Made by a program: the position numbers and the translations under genes. From NCBI GenBank assembly GCA_029582155.1, contig CM055897.1, positions 94,222,046-94,286,045 on the forward strand: a stretch of 64,000 nt of DNA, read 5' to 3'. Under the pieces are notes generated by a model. It searched no databases. It was not told where the DNA came from and worked only from the letters and a program-made list of their open reading frames with translations. The stretch is from Panopea generosa (lineage: Eukaryota; Mollusca; Bivalvia; Adapedonta; Hiatellidae). Positions 52,001 through 59,648 of this stretch are shown piece by piece (the stretch's first letter is position 1; the number at the start of each line of letters is the position of its first letter).

Positions 52001-53196
52001 CCACTTGTATAATATTTATGATTGGCTTACCAGGCCACTTGTATAATATTTATGATTGGCTTACTGGGCCACTTGTATAATATATATGATTGGCTTACCT
52101 GGCCACTTGTATAATATTTATGATTGGCTTACTGGGCCACTTGTATAATATATATGATTGGCTTACCAGGCCACTTGAATAATATTTATGATTGGATTAC
52201 CGGGCCACTTGTATAATATTTATGATTGGATTACCGGGCCACTTGTATAATATTTATGATTGGATTACCTGGCCACTTGTATAATATATATGATTGGCTT
52301 ACCGGGCCACTTGTATAATATATATGATTGGCTGACTGGGCCCCTTGTATAATATATATGATTGGCTTACCGGGCCACTTGTATAATATTTATGATTGGC
52401 TTACCGGGCCACTTGTATAATATATATGATTGGCTGACCGGGCCCCTTGTATAATATATATGATTGGCTTACCGGGCCACTTGTATAATATATATGACTG
52501 GCTTACCACGCCACTTGTATAATATATATGACTGGCTGACAGGGCCCTTGTATAATATATATGATTGGCTTACCGGGTCACTTGTAAAATATATATGATT
52601 GGCTGACCGGGCCACTTGTATAATATATATGATTGGCTTACCGGGCCACTTGTATAATATTTATGATTGGCTGACAGGGCCCCTTGTATAATATTTATGA
52701 TTGGCTGACCTGGTCACTTGTATAATATATATGACTGGCTTACCGGGCCACTTGTATAATATATATGATTGGCTTACCAGGCCACTTGTATAATATTTAT
52801 GATTGGATTACCGGGCCACTTGTATAATATATATGATTGGCTGACTGGGTCCCTTGTATAATATATATGATTGGCTTACCAGGCCACTTGTATAATATAT
52901 ATGATTGGCTTACTGTGCCACTTGTATAATATATATGATTGGCTTACTGGGCCACTTGTATAATATTTATGATAAACTTTAAACATAAAATATAGAGGGT
53001 AGTCAAATATTAATTAACACGTCGGCCGTACAGATATGATGCGTCTATATGCATAATATTGTGTAGATAATGGATCTGGTGCTACTTTAAGCTAACACCT
53101 ACCTGAAGTTACTGCACATGTAGTTAACACTCTGTTGTTGTTTATGATTTTATAAATGTCGTCAATGATTGTAGAGAACCGATGCACATCCATCAT
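21982..53196 (-). CDS. Retinol dehydrogenase-like SDR (RDH11/12/13 group), whole gene, 7 exons
   Basis: NAD(P)(H)-dependent short-chain dehydrogenase/reductase; the group interconverts retinol and retinal, or related lipid aldehydes, at ER or mitochondrial membranes. The join, on - strand, is 53196-53103, 43445-43305, 43096-42905, 37604-37446, 35120-35001, 34388-34172, 22084-21982. Phases agree at every junction (1,1,1,1,1,2), giving 1026 nt and 341 aa, close to the 316-336 aa of the family. It has an N-terminal hydrophobic anchor (about residues 24-39), TGGNTGIG cofactor loop (61-68), LDLAS (113-117), NNAG (140-143), NHLGHF (163-168), VNVSS with likely catalytic Ser191, YxxxK (Tyr216, Lys220), VHPG after that, and the family's C-terminal LW-S--LVGL motif. 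No break is seen. Introns hold about 17 kb of minisatellites. Which vertebrate paralogue it corresponds to cannot be settled by eye. Confidence 0.93.
22085..26450. repeat. ~38-bp minisatellite in last intron of the dehydrogenase gene
   Basis: More than 110 units. Up to about 23390 the unit is about 40 bp (CTGAAATATCATGCATATAA then ACAATCTGTGATA, often doubled with AATAAAC). Beyond, it is 36-38 bp (CTGAAATATCATGTATAAAC then ATTCAGCAATCTGTGACA). Higher-order repeats are seen: a 150-bp four-unit block repeats from about 25100 to 25450, and a 261-bp block from 24661 repeats at 24922. On the gene's strand every unit holds ATATTTCAG or a close variant, the same sequence as the exon 7 acceptor. Confidence 0.95.
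26590..27000. repeat. Partial copy of the 28.4-29.7 kb module repeat
   Basis: About two and a half modules containing AAAAAGGGCCATAACTCTG, AAAATGCAACCCAGA, CCAATGATGATG, GAACACACATG, GAAGTTTCATTTATATCAAA and GCATARATATCTTAC, the same phrases as the longer element. There is no coding. The sequence from 26450 to 26590 is a decayed end of the minisatellite. Confidence 0.75.
27525..27930. repeat. Degenerate tandem repeat, ~168 bp
   Basis: GCTCAGTTCCAGCATAAA recurs at about 27560 and 27728, and each copy has TGTTTCAAACC or TGTTCCAAACC, a CTTCAAACTAA-like block and TGTATGTYTGGAACA. The unit seems internally duplicated. From 27000 to 27525 and from 27930 to 28400 I see only AT-rich intron. Confidence 0.6.
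28403..29665. repeat. Dispersed element of ~165-180 bp tandem modules
   Basis: It starts GAAACAAGAGTTGTCAGAAG and ends in a GACGCTGACGACGCCGACGA block, a CTTCGTCCTGGTGAGCTAAA segment and an A-run. Between them lie about six modules (GCCAAAA landmarks near 28568, 28733, 28896, 29072, 29252, 29430) with GGGCCATAACTGTGCC, CTCTGTGTGTTCCATTGATG and AAGTTTCATTCA. This architecture, with a fixed head, variable modules and a fixed GC-rich tail, looks like a whole non-autonomous element. No open frame of note. Confidence 0.75.
29842..30360 (+). pseudogene. mariner transposase pseudogene
   Basis: One frame starting near 29842 reads [20 protein letters not shown], then [50 protein letters not shown] and [12 protein letters not shown]. 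That is the helix-turn-helix, the linker (K-v-ARWVP-LL-x-x-x-R) and the first catalytic Asp region of mariner. Stops interrupt this frame at four points (after ITELI, after the next QYC, before LDMSK, and after DAIW). The continuing [13 protein letters not shown], in a shifted frame, resembles the next mariner block. The TIRs were not found. It is an inactive copy in the last intron of the dehydrogenase gene. Confidence 0.7.
30400..32860. repeat. 45-bp minisatellite in last intron of the dehydrogenase gene
   Basis: About 54 units of AACAATCTGTTTTCACTGTA followed by CAATCACTGAAATATCATGTACATA. The part CTGAAATATCATGTACATAA with ACAATCTGT is shared with the ~38-bp array at 22085-26450, so the two arrays are relatives separated by about 3.9 kb of mobile sequence. 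A (TA)n tract interrupts at 32615-32640. Many 90-180-bp blocks are repeated within it. Confidence 0.95.
32885..33718. repeat. 33-bp minisatellite with 66-bp higher order
   Basis: About 25 units of TGATATGATATAATGAATCA followed by AGCACTTTGTCAC. From about 33290 units with GAATCA and GCATCA, and with TTATCAC and TTGTGAC, alternate, giving a 66-bp dimer. Open frames on the - strand (up to 200 codons) are by-products of the 33-bp length. Confidence 0.95.
33856..34059 (-). mobile_element. tRNA-derived SINE, family B, with 10-bp target duplication
   Basis: Read on the - strand it begins AGTGGAATGAGTGGTCAAGT (A-box region), has GGGTTCGATCCTCCACC (B box), then a TTGTGTGGTGTCCTTGAGAA body and a CTGAAGTAAAATAAATAGG tail. 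AATCTCTATT flanks it exactly (33846-33855 and 34060-34069). It aligns along its full length with the + copy at 59131-59333. Confidence 0.95.
34172..34388 (-). CDS. Retinol dehydrogenase-like gene, exon 6
   Basis: Acceptor TTTTTTTAG, donor AG|GTATGA. It encodes [20 protein letters not shown], the PG motif region that closes the cofactor site, then a variable amphipathic stretch ([19 protein letters not shown]), and [18 protein letters not shown] and SGKYF, all very close in order to RDH12-type proteins. Phase 1 in, phase 2 out. Confidence 0.92.
35001..35120 (-). CDS. Retinol dehydrogenase-like gene, exon 5 (catalytic Tyr-Lys)
   Basis: Acceptor TGTTTTGTAG, donor CAAG|GTAAGTAC. It encodes [20 protein letters not shown] followed by [19 protein letters not shown]. 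The YIQSK is the SDR Y-x-x-x-K active site (Tyr216 and Lys220 of the joined protein). Phase 1 in and out. The short 612-bp intron to exon 6 holds only AT-rich sequence plus, at about 34900-34926, a fragment ending GAGCCTCTTGTTTT. Confidence 0.93.
35213..36740. repeat. 58-bp minisatellite in intron 4 of the dehydrogenase gene
   Basis: About 26 units of TGTGAACATTTGTAGTGCTC, TAGTCAAGGTGTGCTTTTCA and TTCATCTCACCTATTACA. The units are well conserved, with CTC(A/T)CC and GAACA/GAGCA/GGGCA variants spread in runs, which suggests recent unequal exchange. It starts about 90 bp upstream (in gene order, downstream) of exon 5's acceptor. Confidence 0.95.
36741..37445. other. Intron sequence, nothing recognised
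   Basis: AT-rich intron 4 sequence between the 58-bp array and exon 4. There is a short (TA)n-like tract near 37225. No gene or repeat could be assigned. Confidence 0.35.
37446..37604 (-). CDS. Retinol dehydrogenase-like gene, exon 4
   Basis: Acceptor AATTCATACAG, donor CTACT|GTAAGTGATC. It encodes [40 protein letters not shown] and [12 protein letters not shown]. The N-H-L-G-H-F block and the VSS with the catalytic Ser (191 of the joined protein, 25 residues before Tyr216 as in RDH12) are plain. Phase 1 in and out. Confidence 0.95.
37641..37790. repeat. Fragment beginning with the AAACAAGAGGCCC motif
   Basis: TAAACAAGAGGCCCACCTGT just inside intron 3 (beside exon 4's acceptor) is the same motif, in inverse, as the GGCCTCTTGTTT ends of module repeats at 6736, 40913 and 56657. 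The rest of this fragment resembles no other part of the window. From 37790 to 39340 I see only AT-rich intron sequence. Confidence 0.5.
39340..40935. repeat. Element of ~160-190 bp tandem modules
   Basis: Modules contain CAAACTTACACAGTAGTTAT, ATAACCATAATATCT, GTTCTTGAACTGGCCAAAT, GTCAGAGTTATGGCCCTTGA, TTGTGTGCACTCTAGCACC and CATTTTTCATTTGATCTTCA. About eight are seen, with a piece of the 41-42.7 kb family lying at about 40360-40600. It ends CTCTGCCACAGGTGAGCGCT, then a GGCCCTCTTGTTTT terminus at 40914. The same element type recurs at 55190-56672. Confidence 0.8.
41160..42728. repeat. Element of ~300-bp modules (second type)
   Basis: Repeated phrases are AATCAAAGTCCCCTTACTGG, CCCTTTATTTGAACAAAC, TTTATACCAAATATGAA, TCGGTTCTTGAGAAAAAGAT, CCCCTGCTGGCCCCTTTTTG, AAATCCCCTTTAA and CCCAGTCTCAA. 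It ends AACGACGGACACAGGGCAAT, CACTTGAGCTTGCTAAGGTG and AACTAAAAAT, which looks like a fixed tail. A fragment of the same type is at 20150-20430. Non-coding. Confidence 0.75.
42905..43096 (-). CDS. Retinol dehydrogenase-like gene, exon 3
   Basis: Acceptor TTACCCTGACAG, donor GCTG|GTACGTG. It encodes [40 protein letters not shown] and [20 protein letters not shown] followed by NNA. ACRD binds the cofactor's adenosine side, LDLAS is the conserved Asp motif, and NNAG (completed by exon 4) stabilises the central sheet. Phase 1 in and out. Confidence 0.95.
43305..43445 (-). CDS. Retinol dehydrogenase-like gene, exon 2 (cofactor loop)
   Basis: Acceptor GATTTTATAG. It encodes [20 protein letters not shown], then [20 protein letters not shown] and ARDLASR. 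The T-G-G-N-T-G-I-G motif (residues 61-68) is the Rossmann cofactor loop. The hydrophobic start finishes the membrane anchor begun in exon 1. The donor G|GTCATT is weaker than the others but keeps phase 1 and joins exactly to exon 3 (SRG-ARVLL). Confidence 0.93.
43446..45005. other. Intron 1 (3' part), nothing recognised
   Basis: About 1.5 kb of AT-rich intron 1 next to exon 2. A short GC-richer patch at 44225-44310 (ACGCAGGCGCTTAGCGTGAC) stands out but matches nothing I know. No gene called. Confidence 0.35.
45010..48880. repeat. 42-bp minisatellite in intron 1 of the dehydrogenase gene
   Basis: About 92 units of TGACTACATCGTTATGGCAA followed by CTGACCACATCGCAACATAAAG. Higher-order copies include a 167-bp block (46214 and 46381) and a 251-bp six-unit block (46562 and 46813) that recurs again from 47452. 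Frames of the type [15 protein letters not shown] are by-products of the 42-bp length. Many units contain ATGGCAAC, a half-site like that of RFX X-boxes; this may be chance. Confidence 0.95.
48960..52975. repeat. 34-bp minisatellite in intron 1, CCAAT-box bearing
   Basis: About 118 units of TGATTGGCTGACCGGGCCAC followed by TTGTATAATATATA, with GGCTTACC as the main variant. On the gene's strand each unit reads (T/A)CAGCCAATCA or AAGCCAATCA, matching the NF-Y CCAAT consensus, followed by ATATATATTATACAAG. The array ends 127 bp from the exon 1 donor. The unit is very well conserved over 4 kb. Confidence 0.95.
53103..53196 (-). CDS. Retinol dehydrogenase-like gene, exon 1 (start and anchor)
   Basis: The start is one of two adjacent ATGs (53196, 53193); the first is preceded in frame by a TAA about 20 codons upstream with no other ATG between. 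It encodes [20 protein letters not shown], then [11 protein letters not shown], whose end begins a hydrophobic segment completed in exon 2. Donor TTCAG|GTAGGTG. Phase 1 out joins exon 2 as TS-VIGLAVW. This N-terminal membrane anchor fits the RDH11/12 group. The exact start is likely but not proven. Confidence 0.8.
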
Positions 53197-53430
53197 CCTG
53201 GCAGTATAGGCAGTATAGGATACATGAATAATTGGAACCGAAACGTAATCGTTTAATGATTACAAAGAGCGATGCGCCGCTCGCTGGTCCTCTGCTTTGC
53301 TGGTTACCAATATATTTTCTCCGGCTATATACACGATTAACGTAAATATTTACATGCTATATACATATGTGGATTATATGTAACTTATTTAACATCCAAA
53401 TAGATAAGAGAAACGTGAGATGTATTCCGA

Positions 53431-53616
53431 ATGGGTACGAGAGGAAAGAAAATAAACGCAAAGATACGTGATTATTCTGAGTCTGTTTCGGACTGTGAAA
53501 ACAAGAAAAGCGAAGATTTAAAAAGAATTTGTCAAGTGTCAGAAGTGTTAAAATTTGATGGGGTTGATATTAAAATGTTCTTTCGTTTAGGACGACTTTT
53601 TATGAGCCCAGGTTAA
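53431..53616 (+). pseudogene. Short frame resembling a LINE ORF1 fragment
   Basis: The 61-codon frame ends VSEVLKFDGVDIKMFFRLGR followed by LFMSPG. The F-R-L-G-(K/R) phrase after an acidic-hydrophobic stretch is common in ORF1-type proteins of LINEs, and the sequence after the stop (KEIKKVTVRF in the next codons) continues in the same style. It is too short and weak for a firm call; it could be chance. Confidence 0.25.
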
Positions 53617-53651
53617 AAAGAGATAAAAAAGGTCACTGTTAGATTTACAGA

Positions 53652-53855
53652 AGAACTTCGTTGGCTCGAACATGGGTGGCTCGAACACCACAATGTGACA
53701 TATATCTCGAACTGCTTATTTGGTCCCGGACAAATTCCTATTTCGATGTATACACATGTATATGTATGGTATGATGTTGAACAATAATTGGCTCGAACAA
53801 TCCTTAACTCGAACTATTTTGTTCAGTCTCGTCGGGTTCGAGCCATCGAAGTTCT
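53652..53855. mobile_element. MITE with ~20-bp TIRs, TCGAAC-rich
   Basis: AGAACTTCGTTGGCTCGAAC at 53652-53671 is matched in inverse with one mismatch at 53836-53855 (GTTCGAGCCATCGAAGTTCT). Short GGCTCGAAC phrases repeat inside both arms. About 204 bp, non-coding. The target duplication is unclear. From 53856 to 55140 I see no gene or clear repeat. Confidence 0.65.
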
Positions 53856-55189
53856 ACCGAAGTTCTACCGTAAATTAGTTATATTCAACTAATTCAACTT
53901 TGTATATTTATTAATGAGGATTTTAAAAAAATACACCATTTTTTTTCAAATTAATATTGTTTAACTGACGTAAGTAAGTATTCTATGGAATAAATAGAAC
54001 CTTTATACAATCACTCCAACACTATTTTGAAACATGATGAATACTAAAAACTTTGTAAATTTGTTGATGAGATTTTTTTAATTTTAGTGATTTTTTGTTT
54101 ATCATGTATTTTATTATCTAAGCAACTTATGTTCATAGAGTATTTAACTATCTGTCTCCGATTAGTGAGAAACGCGTCCCGTGCAAACACGTGCAATTCA
54201 ACCAATTTGGCAATTAAAGGTATCCTGTTCACATCCCTACACAGAGACAATTTTTTGGTCGGAATTGGATGATCTTGTATTGGTGTCGTTCGACAGGTAT
54301 TTAAATTTTTCTTAAGATTGTTTTAATTAATTGGCCAGAATTCGCTCGTTCAAGGTCATTACTGGACCTAGAACGTAGGTAGTTACCCTGGCACGTGCGT
54401 CATTCTGAGAACCACATGCATTGAGTTCATCTTCACACATCCAATTCTGAGCAACTTTTGTTTTTAAACTATGTGGTTAACTCGAACCGTTTCACCATTA
54501 TAACCTTAACCATGAATATAGAGTCAACCAGAGGGTAAAAAAGAAAGGGCTCGAATCTGAGCCGAGAGGCCATTTCCGATCCGAATTTTCAACTTGGGTA
54601 TCATTAGTAAGGTCTCGGCGAGCTCTACAAAGTGACATTGAGTTTTTATTGAGTAAATTTGAAAGTGGTGCACATGCAAAAATCAAAATCATAGAGTTGG
54701 GTTTCTTTGCTTATTTTTTTTTGTTGCGTAGATCTCATCAAATAAAGGCCAGTTTGTTTTTACCATTTCTTAATTTTTATATAACTCGAGTCAAAAAGTG
54801 AAAATTGGCCATGTTCGAGGTTCAATATGGCCCTCCTCATATCGTGTCGTAAGGCTATAAAACTATGCATTTTCTGAAAGCTCTCTTCAATATCCTCAAG
54901 ATAGTGTCGTAGATAGCCTCCAAACACCTCTAGAAAACTCAGTGGGTAACCTTAAAAAAGAAGTCTGTCTGATAAAAAAAAAAATAACAACAAAACACAT
55001 CGGCTGTGTCCTTCCGCCCGTTGAAAGCATTTGACAACAAAATTGGGGGTGGGGATTATAACTTTGCCAAATATGCACTTATTGGTCAGAATAGCTCCAT
55101 AAATAATCATCTATTCAGACTCTATGGAATCTGATAGATGACTGACATAGACCGAGATGTACCCCAATTGAAGCTCAAGGTGAACTATT

Positions 55190-56672
55190 ATGATCACCTG
55201 TTGTCCGTCGGCTGTCCGTTAACTTTTTTTGTTGTGCGCACTCTAGCACCCGTATTTTTCATTGGATCTTCACTAAATTAATGTAATAGTTATATAATCA
55301 TAATATCTGGAACAAGTTCTTGAACTGGCCAAATCGGATTATTAATGTCAGAGTTATGGCCCTTGAAACATTAAAAAGGGCACTATTTGACCGTGTGTGC
55401 ACTCTAGCACCCTCATTTTTCATTTAATTCTTACCAAACTTACACAGTAGTTATATAATAATAATATCTCGGACAAGTTCTTGAACTGGCCAAATCAGAT
55501 TATTGATGTCAGAGTTATGGCCCTTTAAACAAAAAAAATGCAACATTTGACATTGTTTGCATTCTAGCATCCGCCTTTCCCATTTGATCCTCACAAAACT
55601 TGCACAGTAGTTATTTAACGATAATATCTTGGACAATTTGTTGCACTGGCGAAATCAGATTATTAATGCCAGAGCTATGGCTCTTGAAACATTAAAAATG
55701 TAGTATTTGACCTTGTGTGCACTCTAGCACTCTCATTTTTTTATTTGATTCGCATCAAACTCATACAGTAGTTATATAACCATAATATCTCAGATACTTT
55801 TTTGAATCGACCAAATCGGAATATCAATGTCAGAGTTATGGCCCTTGAATTATAAAAAAAACTGCACTATTTGATCTTGTGTGCACTCTGGCACCAGCAT
55901 TTGTCATTTAATTCTCGCCAAACTTACACAGTTGTTATATAACCATAATATCTTAGATAAGTTCTTGAACTGGCCAAATCGGGTAATTAATGTTTGAGTT
56001 ATGGCTCTTGAATCGTCAAAAAATGCATTATTTGACCTTATGTGCATTCCAGTATTTGCATCTTCCACTTGATGTCCACCAAACTTACAAAGTAGTTATA
56101 TAAACAGCCGCCTTTGAATCATCAAAAATGCGTTATTTGATGTTGTGTACACTCTAGTACTTGCAGTTTTTATAACACAGTAGTTATATAACTATAATGT
56201 CTAGGACAATTTTTATGAACTTGCCAAATCGGATGACAAGTGTTGGAGTAACGGCATTTAAATTGTCAACAATTGTGTTATTTAATATAGTGTGCATATA
56301 GCACTTGCAGTTTTCATTTAATATTTGACAGACTTACACAGTTATTATGTAACCATAATATATTGAAGAGTTCTTGAACTGGCCAATCGGATAAATATTA
56401 CCAGAGGTATGGCCCTTTAATGTGTGTATTTGATGTTGTGTGCAATCAAGCACTCGCGGTTTATATTTGATCTTTGTTATATTACCATGCTATATGGGAC
56501 AAGTTTTTGAACTGGCAAAATTGGATATTTGATGTAGAGTGTTATGGTCCCTAAATCGTCACAAATTGCATTATATGAATTTATGAACACTGTAGCACTT
56601 GCAAAAATTGCCGTCTTTGTCTCCTCTGCCACAGGTGAGCGATTTAGGGCCATTTTGGCCCTCTTGTTTCTT
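55190..56672. repeat. Element of ~162-bp tandem modules, same type as 39.3-40.9 kb
   Basis: It opens near GTCCGTCGGCTGTCCGTTAA, runs through about eight modules (TTGAACTGGCCAAATCGG, GTCAGAGTTATGGCCCTTGA, TGTGTGCACTCTAGCACC, CAAACTTACACAGTAGTTAT) and ends CTCTGCCACAGGTGAGCGAT, then GGCCCTCTTGTTTC. Head and tail both present, so this looks like a whole copy. Non-coding. Confidence 0.8.
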
Positions 56673-56699
56673 TTTGTTTCACTATGTGATAGTTTGATG

Positions 56700-57190
56700 T
56701 AGCAGTTAAATTTACCAATGCCTGGACACTATTCTAATTGCGAAATCATGATTTCTTCGTTTGTCAGAAAAAGATCTAGCACAGATGGAATGTTGCCTTC
56801 TCTGTATCTTGTTGGATGTTTTACGTGTCGATATAAGTGTCTCTTGTGCGTTCTAAGAACAGAGTAGCTATTCGTTTAATAGGAATTTTTGTAGCGTCAC
56901 CTTTCAATAAATTTATTGTACACCAAACTGATTATTAATTATTTTAGTTAAGTGTATTTCATTTGGTTTGAGGTCTTTCTTAACATAAATCACTATACCT
57001 CTTCCATCATTCCCTGATATGAAGCGGACATATTTCTCTAATTAGAGGATGTTGATAGCTCTATCAAACTTTGAATTCTTAGGGGAAATTTTCGTAGACT
57101 ATTTCATCTGGTTCAGATTCTTCTAGAATTATCAGTATTACACTCCTTTTTTCTTTTGTTAAAGAGTCCACATTCGAATACCAAATTTAA
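56700..57190 (-). mobile_element. LINE fragment, endonuclease domain
   Basis: Read on the - strand, pieces in nearby frames give WYSNVDSLTKEKRSVILIIL, EESEPDEI, KYVRFISGNDGRGIVIYVKK DL, and HPTRYREGNIPSVLDLFLTN followed by EEIMISQLE and PGIGK. That is the order of an apurinic-type LINE endonuclease (jockey/CR1 group): an N-terminal S-N-x-D, the GGRGI-type block and the SVLDL(I/F) and GxSDH-like end. Several frame changes and stops mark it as dead. No reverse transcriptase follows here. Confidence 0.65.
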
Positions 57191-57582
57191 ACATTATTTT
57201 TCCTTTTTACAGTTGTGTTATTAAAACAATATTTTACAGTTAACAGTTTCTCCCCTATTGTTAAAGGTAAAATCTGTTTTTATACCGTGCCATTTCCGGT
57301 GATTTGCTGAAGTCTATATGCATATTTTCCATTTATTTCCGTTGGGTATTGTCAATACCACCTATACTGTTATGTCACCTATCATTGATAAATCCTCTAT
57401 TTTACTGCCCTGATTCCTTGTTCTATTTCTTTCTGTGTTGCTTGCTTGTACGGTGTTCTGGTTTTGACCACCTGCTATTGAGTCTTGTACAAATGTTTCA
57501 AGCAGAATATTGTTGGCTGTGTCAGTATGTGAACCTGGTGACCTGTAAACAAGAGCTGCATTATTGTTTCTGTTTGAAGCTG

Positions 57583-57840
57583 CCGAGCCCGATTAGCTCA
57601 GTCGGTTACGCGTCCGATTATCAATCCAGGGATCGTCAGTTCGAATCCCCGCCCGGCAACAATCTCCGTGTAGATTTATATACGACATCGTGTCTAATTA
57701 TCATTCGTCTCTCACCGCTGATACAAGTGGGAAAGTTATCAGTCACTTGATGTGATGGAGTGTGCTCGAGTACTGGTTAGCCTTAACTGATCATCTGTTA
57801 GGCCTCGATGGGATGAAAATGACGTTAAATATTCAATCAA
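57583..57840 (+). mobile_element. tRNA-derived SINE, family A, complete with 14-bp target duplication
   Basis: The head CCGAGCCCGATTAGCTCAGT has the A box, and CAGTTCGAATCCCCGC the B box of a tRNA-type pol III promoter. The body and AAATATTCAATCAA tail follow. TCTGTTTGAAGCTG occurs exactly on both sides (57569-57582 and 57841-57854). Being 258 bp and intact, it is the reference copy for the family in this window and a fairly young insertion. Confidence 0.97.
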
Positions 57841-57854
57841 TCTGTTTGAAGCTG

Positions 57855-59055
57855 GAGCTGGGTTACTGTTTGAATTTTAGACGAAAATTAATTATGGTGA
57901 AACGGATTCACATAAAATATAGAAATGTACAATTCCAGCATGTTGGCAGCTTTTCTCAGAAGCTTAAAACACAGATGTTTCCTCTGTGCTGGCGGACTTC
58001 GGAACTTTGAGCCCGGTGGTAGGATATGGGAGGAACATGTAAAATGGTGCCCCATACGGCCGGATACAAAACATTGAACTGTCAAGCTCCACTTGAGCTT
58101 CTATTTTTCGTATTGTCTTCGATTAACGCAGGTAAAGAAGATCTGGTAAACGATCTATCATTTATTTTTCATGCATTTGTTATGCGGTTCAGTTCGGATC
58201 TTTGCCCATCAAGTTACCACTAGGTTAACTCTGATGTCAATCGACTCTTATTTATAAACGGCATATGGGGAAACACATTGAGCATTACCCGACAGCACCA
58301 TCTATTATCAAAATACGAAAATGTTATTTGAAATATCGAACATTGCAATTAACTTTCGCTAAAGTTCATGCATCCCACAATTCATAGCAAGTTCTATTTT
58401 TGTTCGCCGAACAGAAATGCCAATTGGCATAAGAATTACAGCTTATGTGTTACCGTGGATATAACTGGTATTACAAGTTTAGCAATTATAATAAACACAT
58501 AAATATATCAAATAGAAATATATAATTAATAATTTGGCATGACAAATTTATAATTAGAAATAGAAATTAAAAATAAAGCACTATACAAATAGTATACAAA
58601 TGATAATTAAGCACAAAGAATCAGGCATTTGGCAATAAGGATTTTGAACTGATCAATTTGAATTAAGAAATAGGAATGAAGAATTATACATTAAACATAT
58701 TCAATTGAATATTTGTAATTGAGCATTCAGAATTTAACAAGAAGAATTTTGGCCCCGATGGTTTTCCATAACCCCGGAAAACCGCTAATGATTTAAAAGA
58801 AAATATAGGTTCGTTGTATCGCACAAAATAAACAATTATATCTTATTGATTTTGTTATTGCTTTCATTGTTATGGAATCAGCATATCGTAATCTTTGTAA
58901 CACTTGATTAAACCGTGGTTATTTGCCAGGATGTACTTTAAATTTTCATTTAAAAACAGTCGGAATTAGTAAAAAAAACGGGGGAAATCGTCAAATTCGT
59001 CTAAAATGGTAAGTAAATATTAATTGGGATTAGTGTATTTAAACACCATAAACAC
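57855..59055. other. No gene recognised
   Basis: The first 250 bp continue the sequence broken by the SINE. From about 58250 the sequence is very AT-rich, with short phrases such as AGAAATAGAAATTAAAAATA. I found no coding exon or assignable repeat. Confidence 0.35.
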
Positions 59056-59084
59056 TTACACACACACGCACCCGCACGCACGCA

Positions 59085-59130
<46 letters not shown>
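59056..59130. repeat. (AC)n microsatellite
   Basis: A run of AC dinucleotides with some GCAC variants, ending in ACACACACACG. The SINE at 59131 inserted at its end and repeated ACACACACACG as its target duplication (59120-59130 and 59334-59344). Confidence 0.95.
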
Positions 59131-59131
<1 letters not shown>

Positions 59132-59333
59132 GTGGTCTAGTGGTAGAGCACCGAACCCATGATCGAAGGGTCGTGTGTTCGATCCTCCGCCACGGCTATG
59201 TGTGGTGTCCTTGAGCAAGACACTTTTTCCGCATATGCTTTGTACTGGTTCTAACCAGGAAGACTTCGAGCGTGATTTGTCTAAGTTGTAAGAACTTGTT
59301 TCACAATCGAAGTAAAATAAATAAGTTTAAATT
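59131..59333 (+). mobile_element. tRNA-derived SINE, family B
   Basis: The head CGTGGTCTAGTGGTAGAGCA (A box) and GTGTTCGATCCTCCGCC (B box) are followed by GTGTGGTGTCCTTGAGCAAG, an ACTTCGAGCGTGATTTGTCT block and the tail GAAGTAAAATAAATAAG. It is full length (203 bp) and aligns with the - strand copy at 33856-34059. Flanked by an 11-bp duplication in the AC tract. Confidence 0.95.
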
Positions 59334-59648
59334 ACACACACACGCCTTATTTCCCTTTTCTTTACAGCCGGATCACACCCCGGTTTTGTTAACAACCCAC
59401 GAAATACGGAAATACCCGAGCAATTTCCCGATCGGTTTCGTACTTAACCGGAAAGGGCCGAGCGATGTTCCGACTGTGTTTTCCTAATATAATATATATA
59501 TGTGTGTATAATAAAACTCCGATAATACGTTAAAAAATTCTCAAGATTTCTTGACGTTGCTTACTTTAATATAAATATCAGCTAGTGATTTAAAATATTA
59601 TTTTTAATTCGTTGAATTTATTTACTCCGTCGCTAATAAAGCATCAAA

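Noticed and set aside
54044-54692. Short frames on both strands between the MITE and the module repeat
   Set aside because: No motif, no consistent splice sites, and composition like the surrounding AT-rich sequence.
57588-57660. A tRNA gene
   Set aside because: The A and B boxes are good, but a proper anticodon arm is lacking and the sequence is the head of a 258-bp SINE with a target duplication.
57304-57750. A 148-codon + strand frame with hydrophobic stretches resembling a membrane protein
   Set aside because: It overlaps the antisense of LINE sequence and runs into the SINE; the hydrophobic look comes from the T-rich strand.
59131-59200. A second tRNA gene
   Set aside because: It is the head of a family B SINE; the same head with the same tail occurs at 33856-34059.
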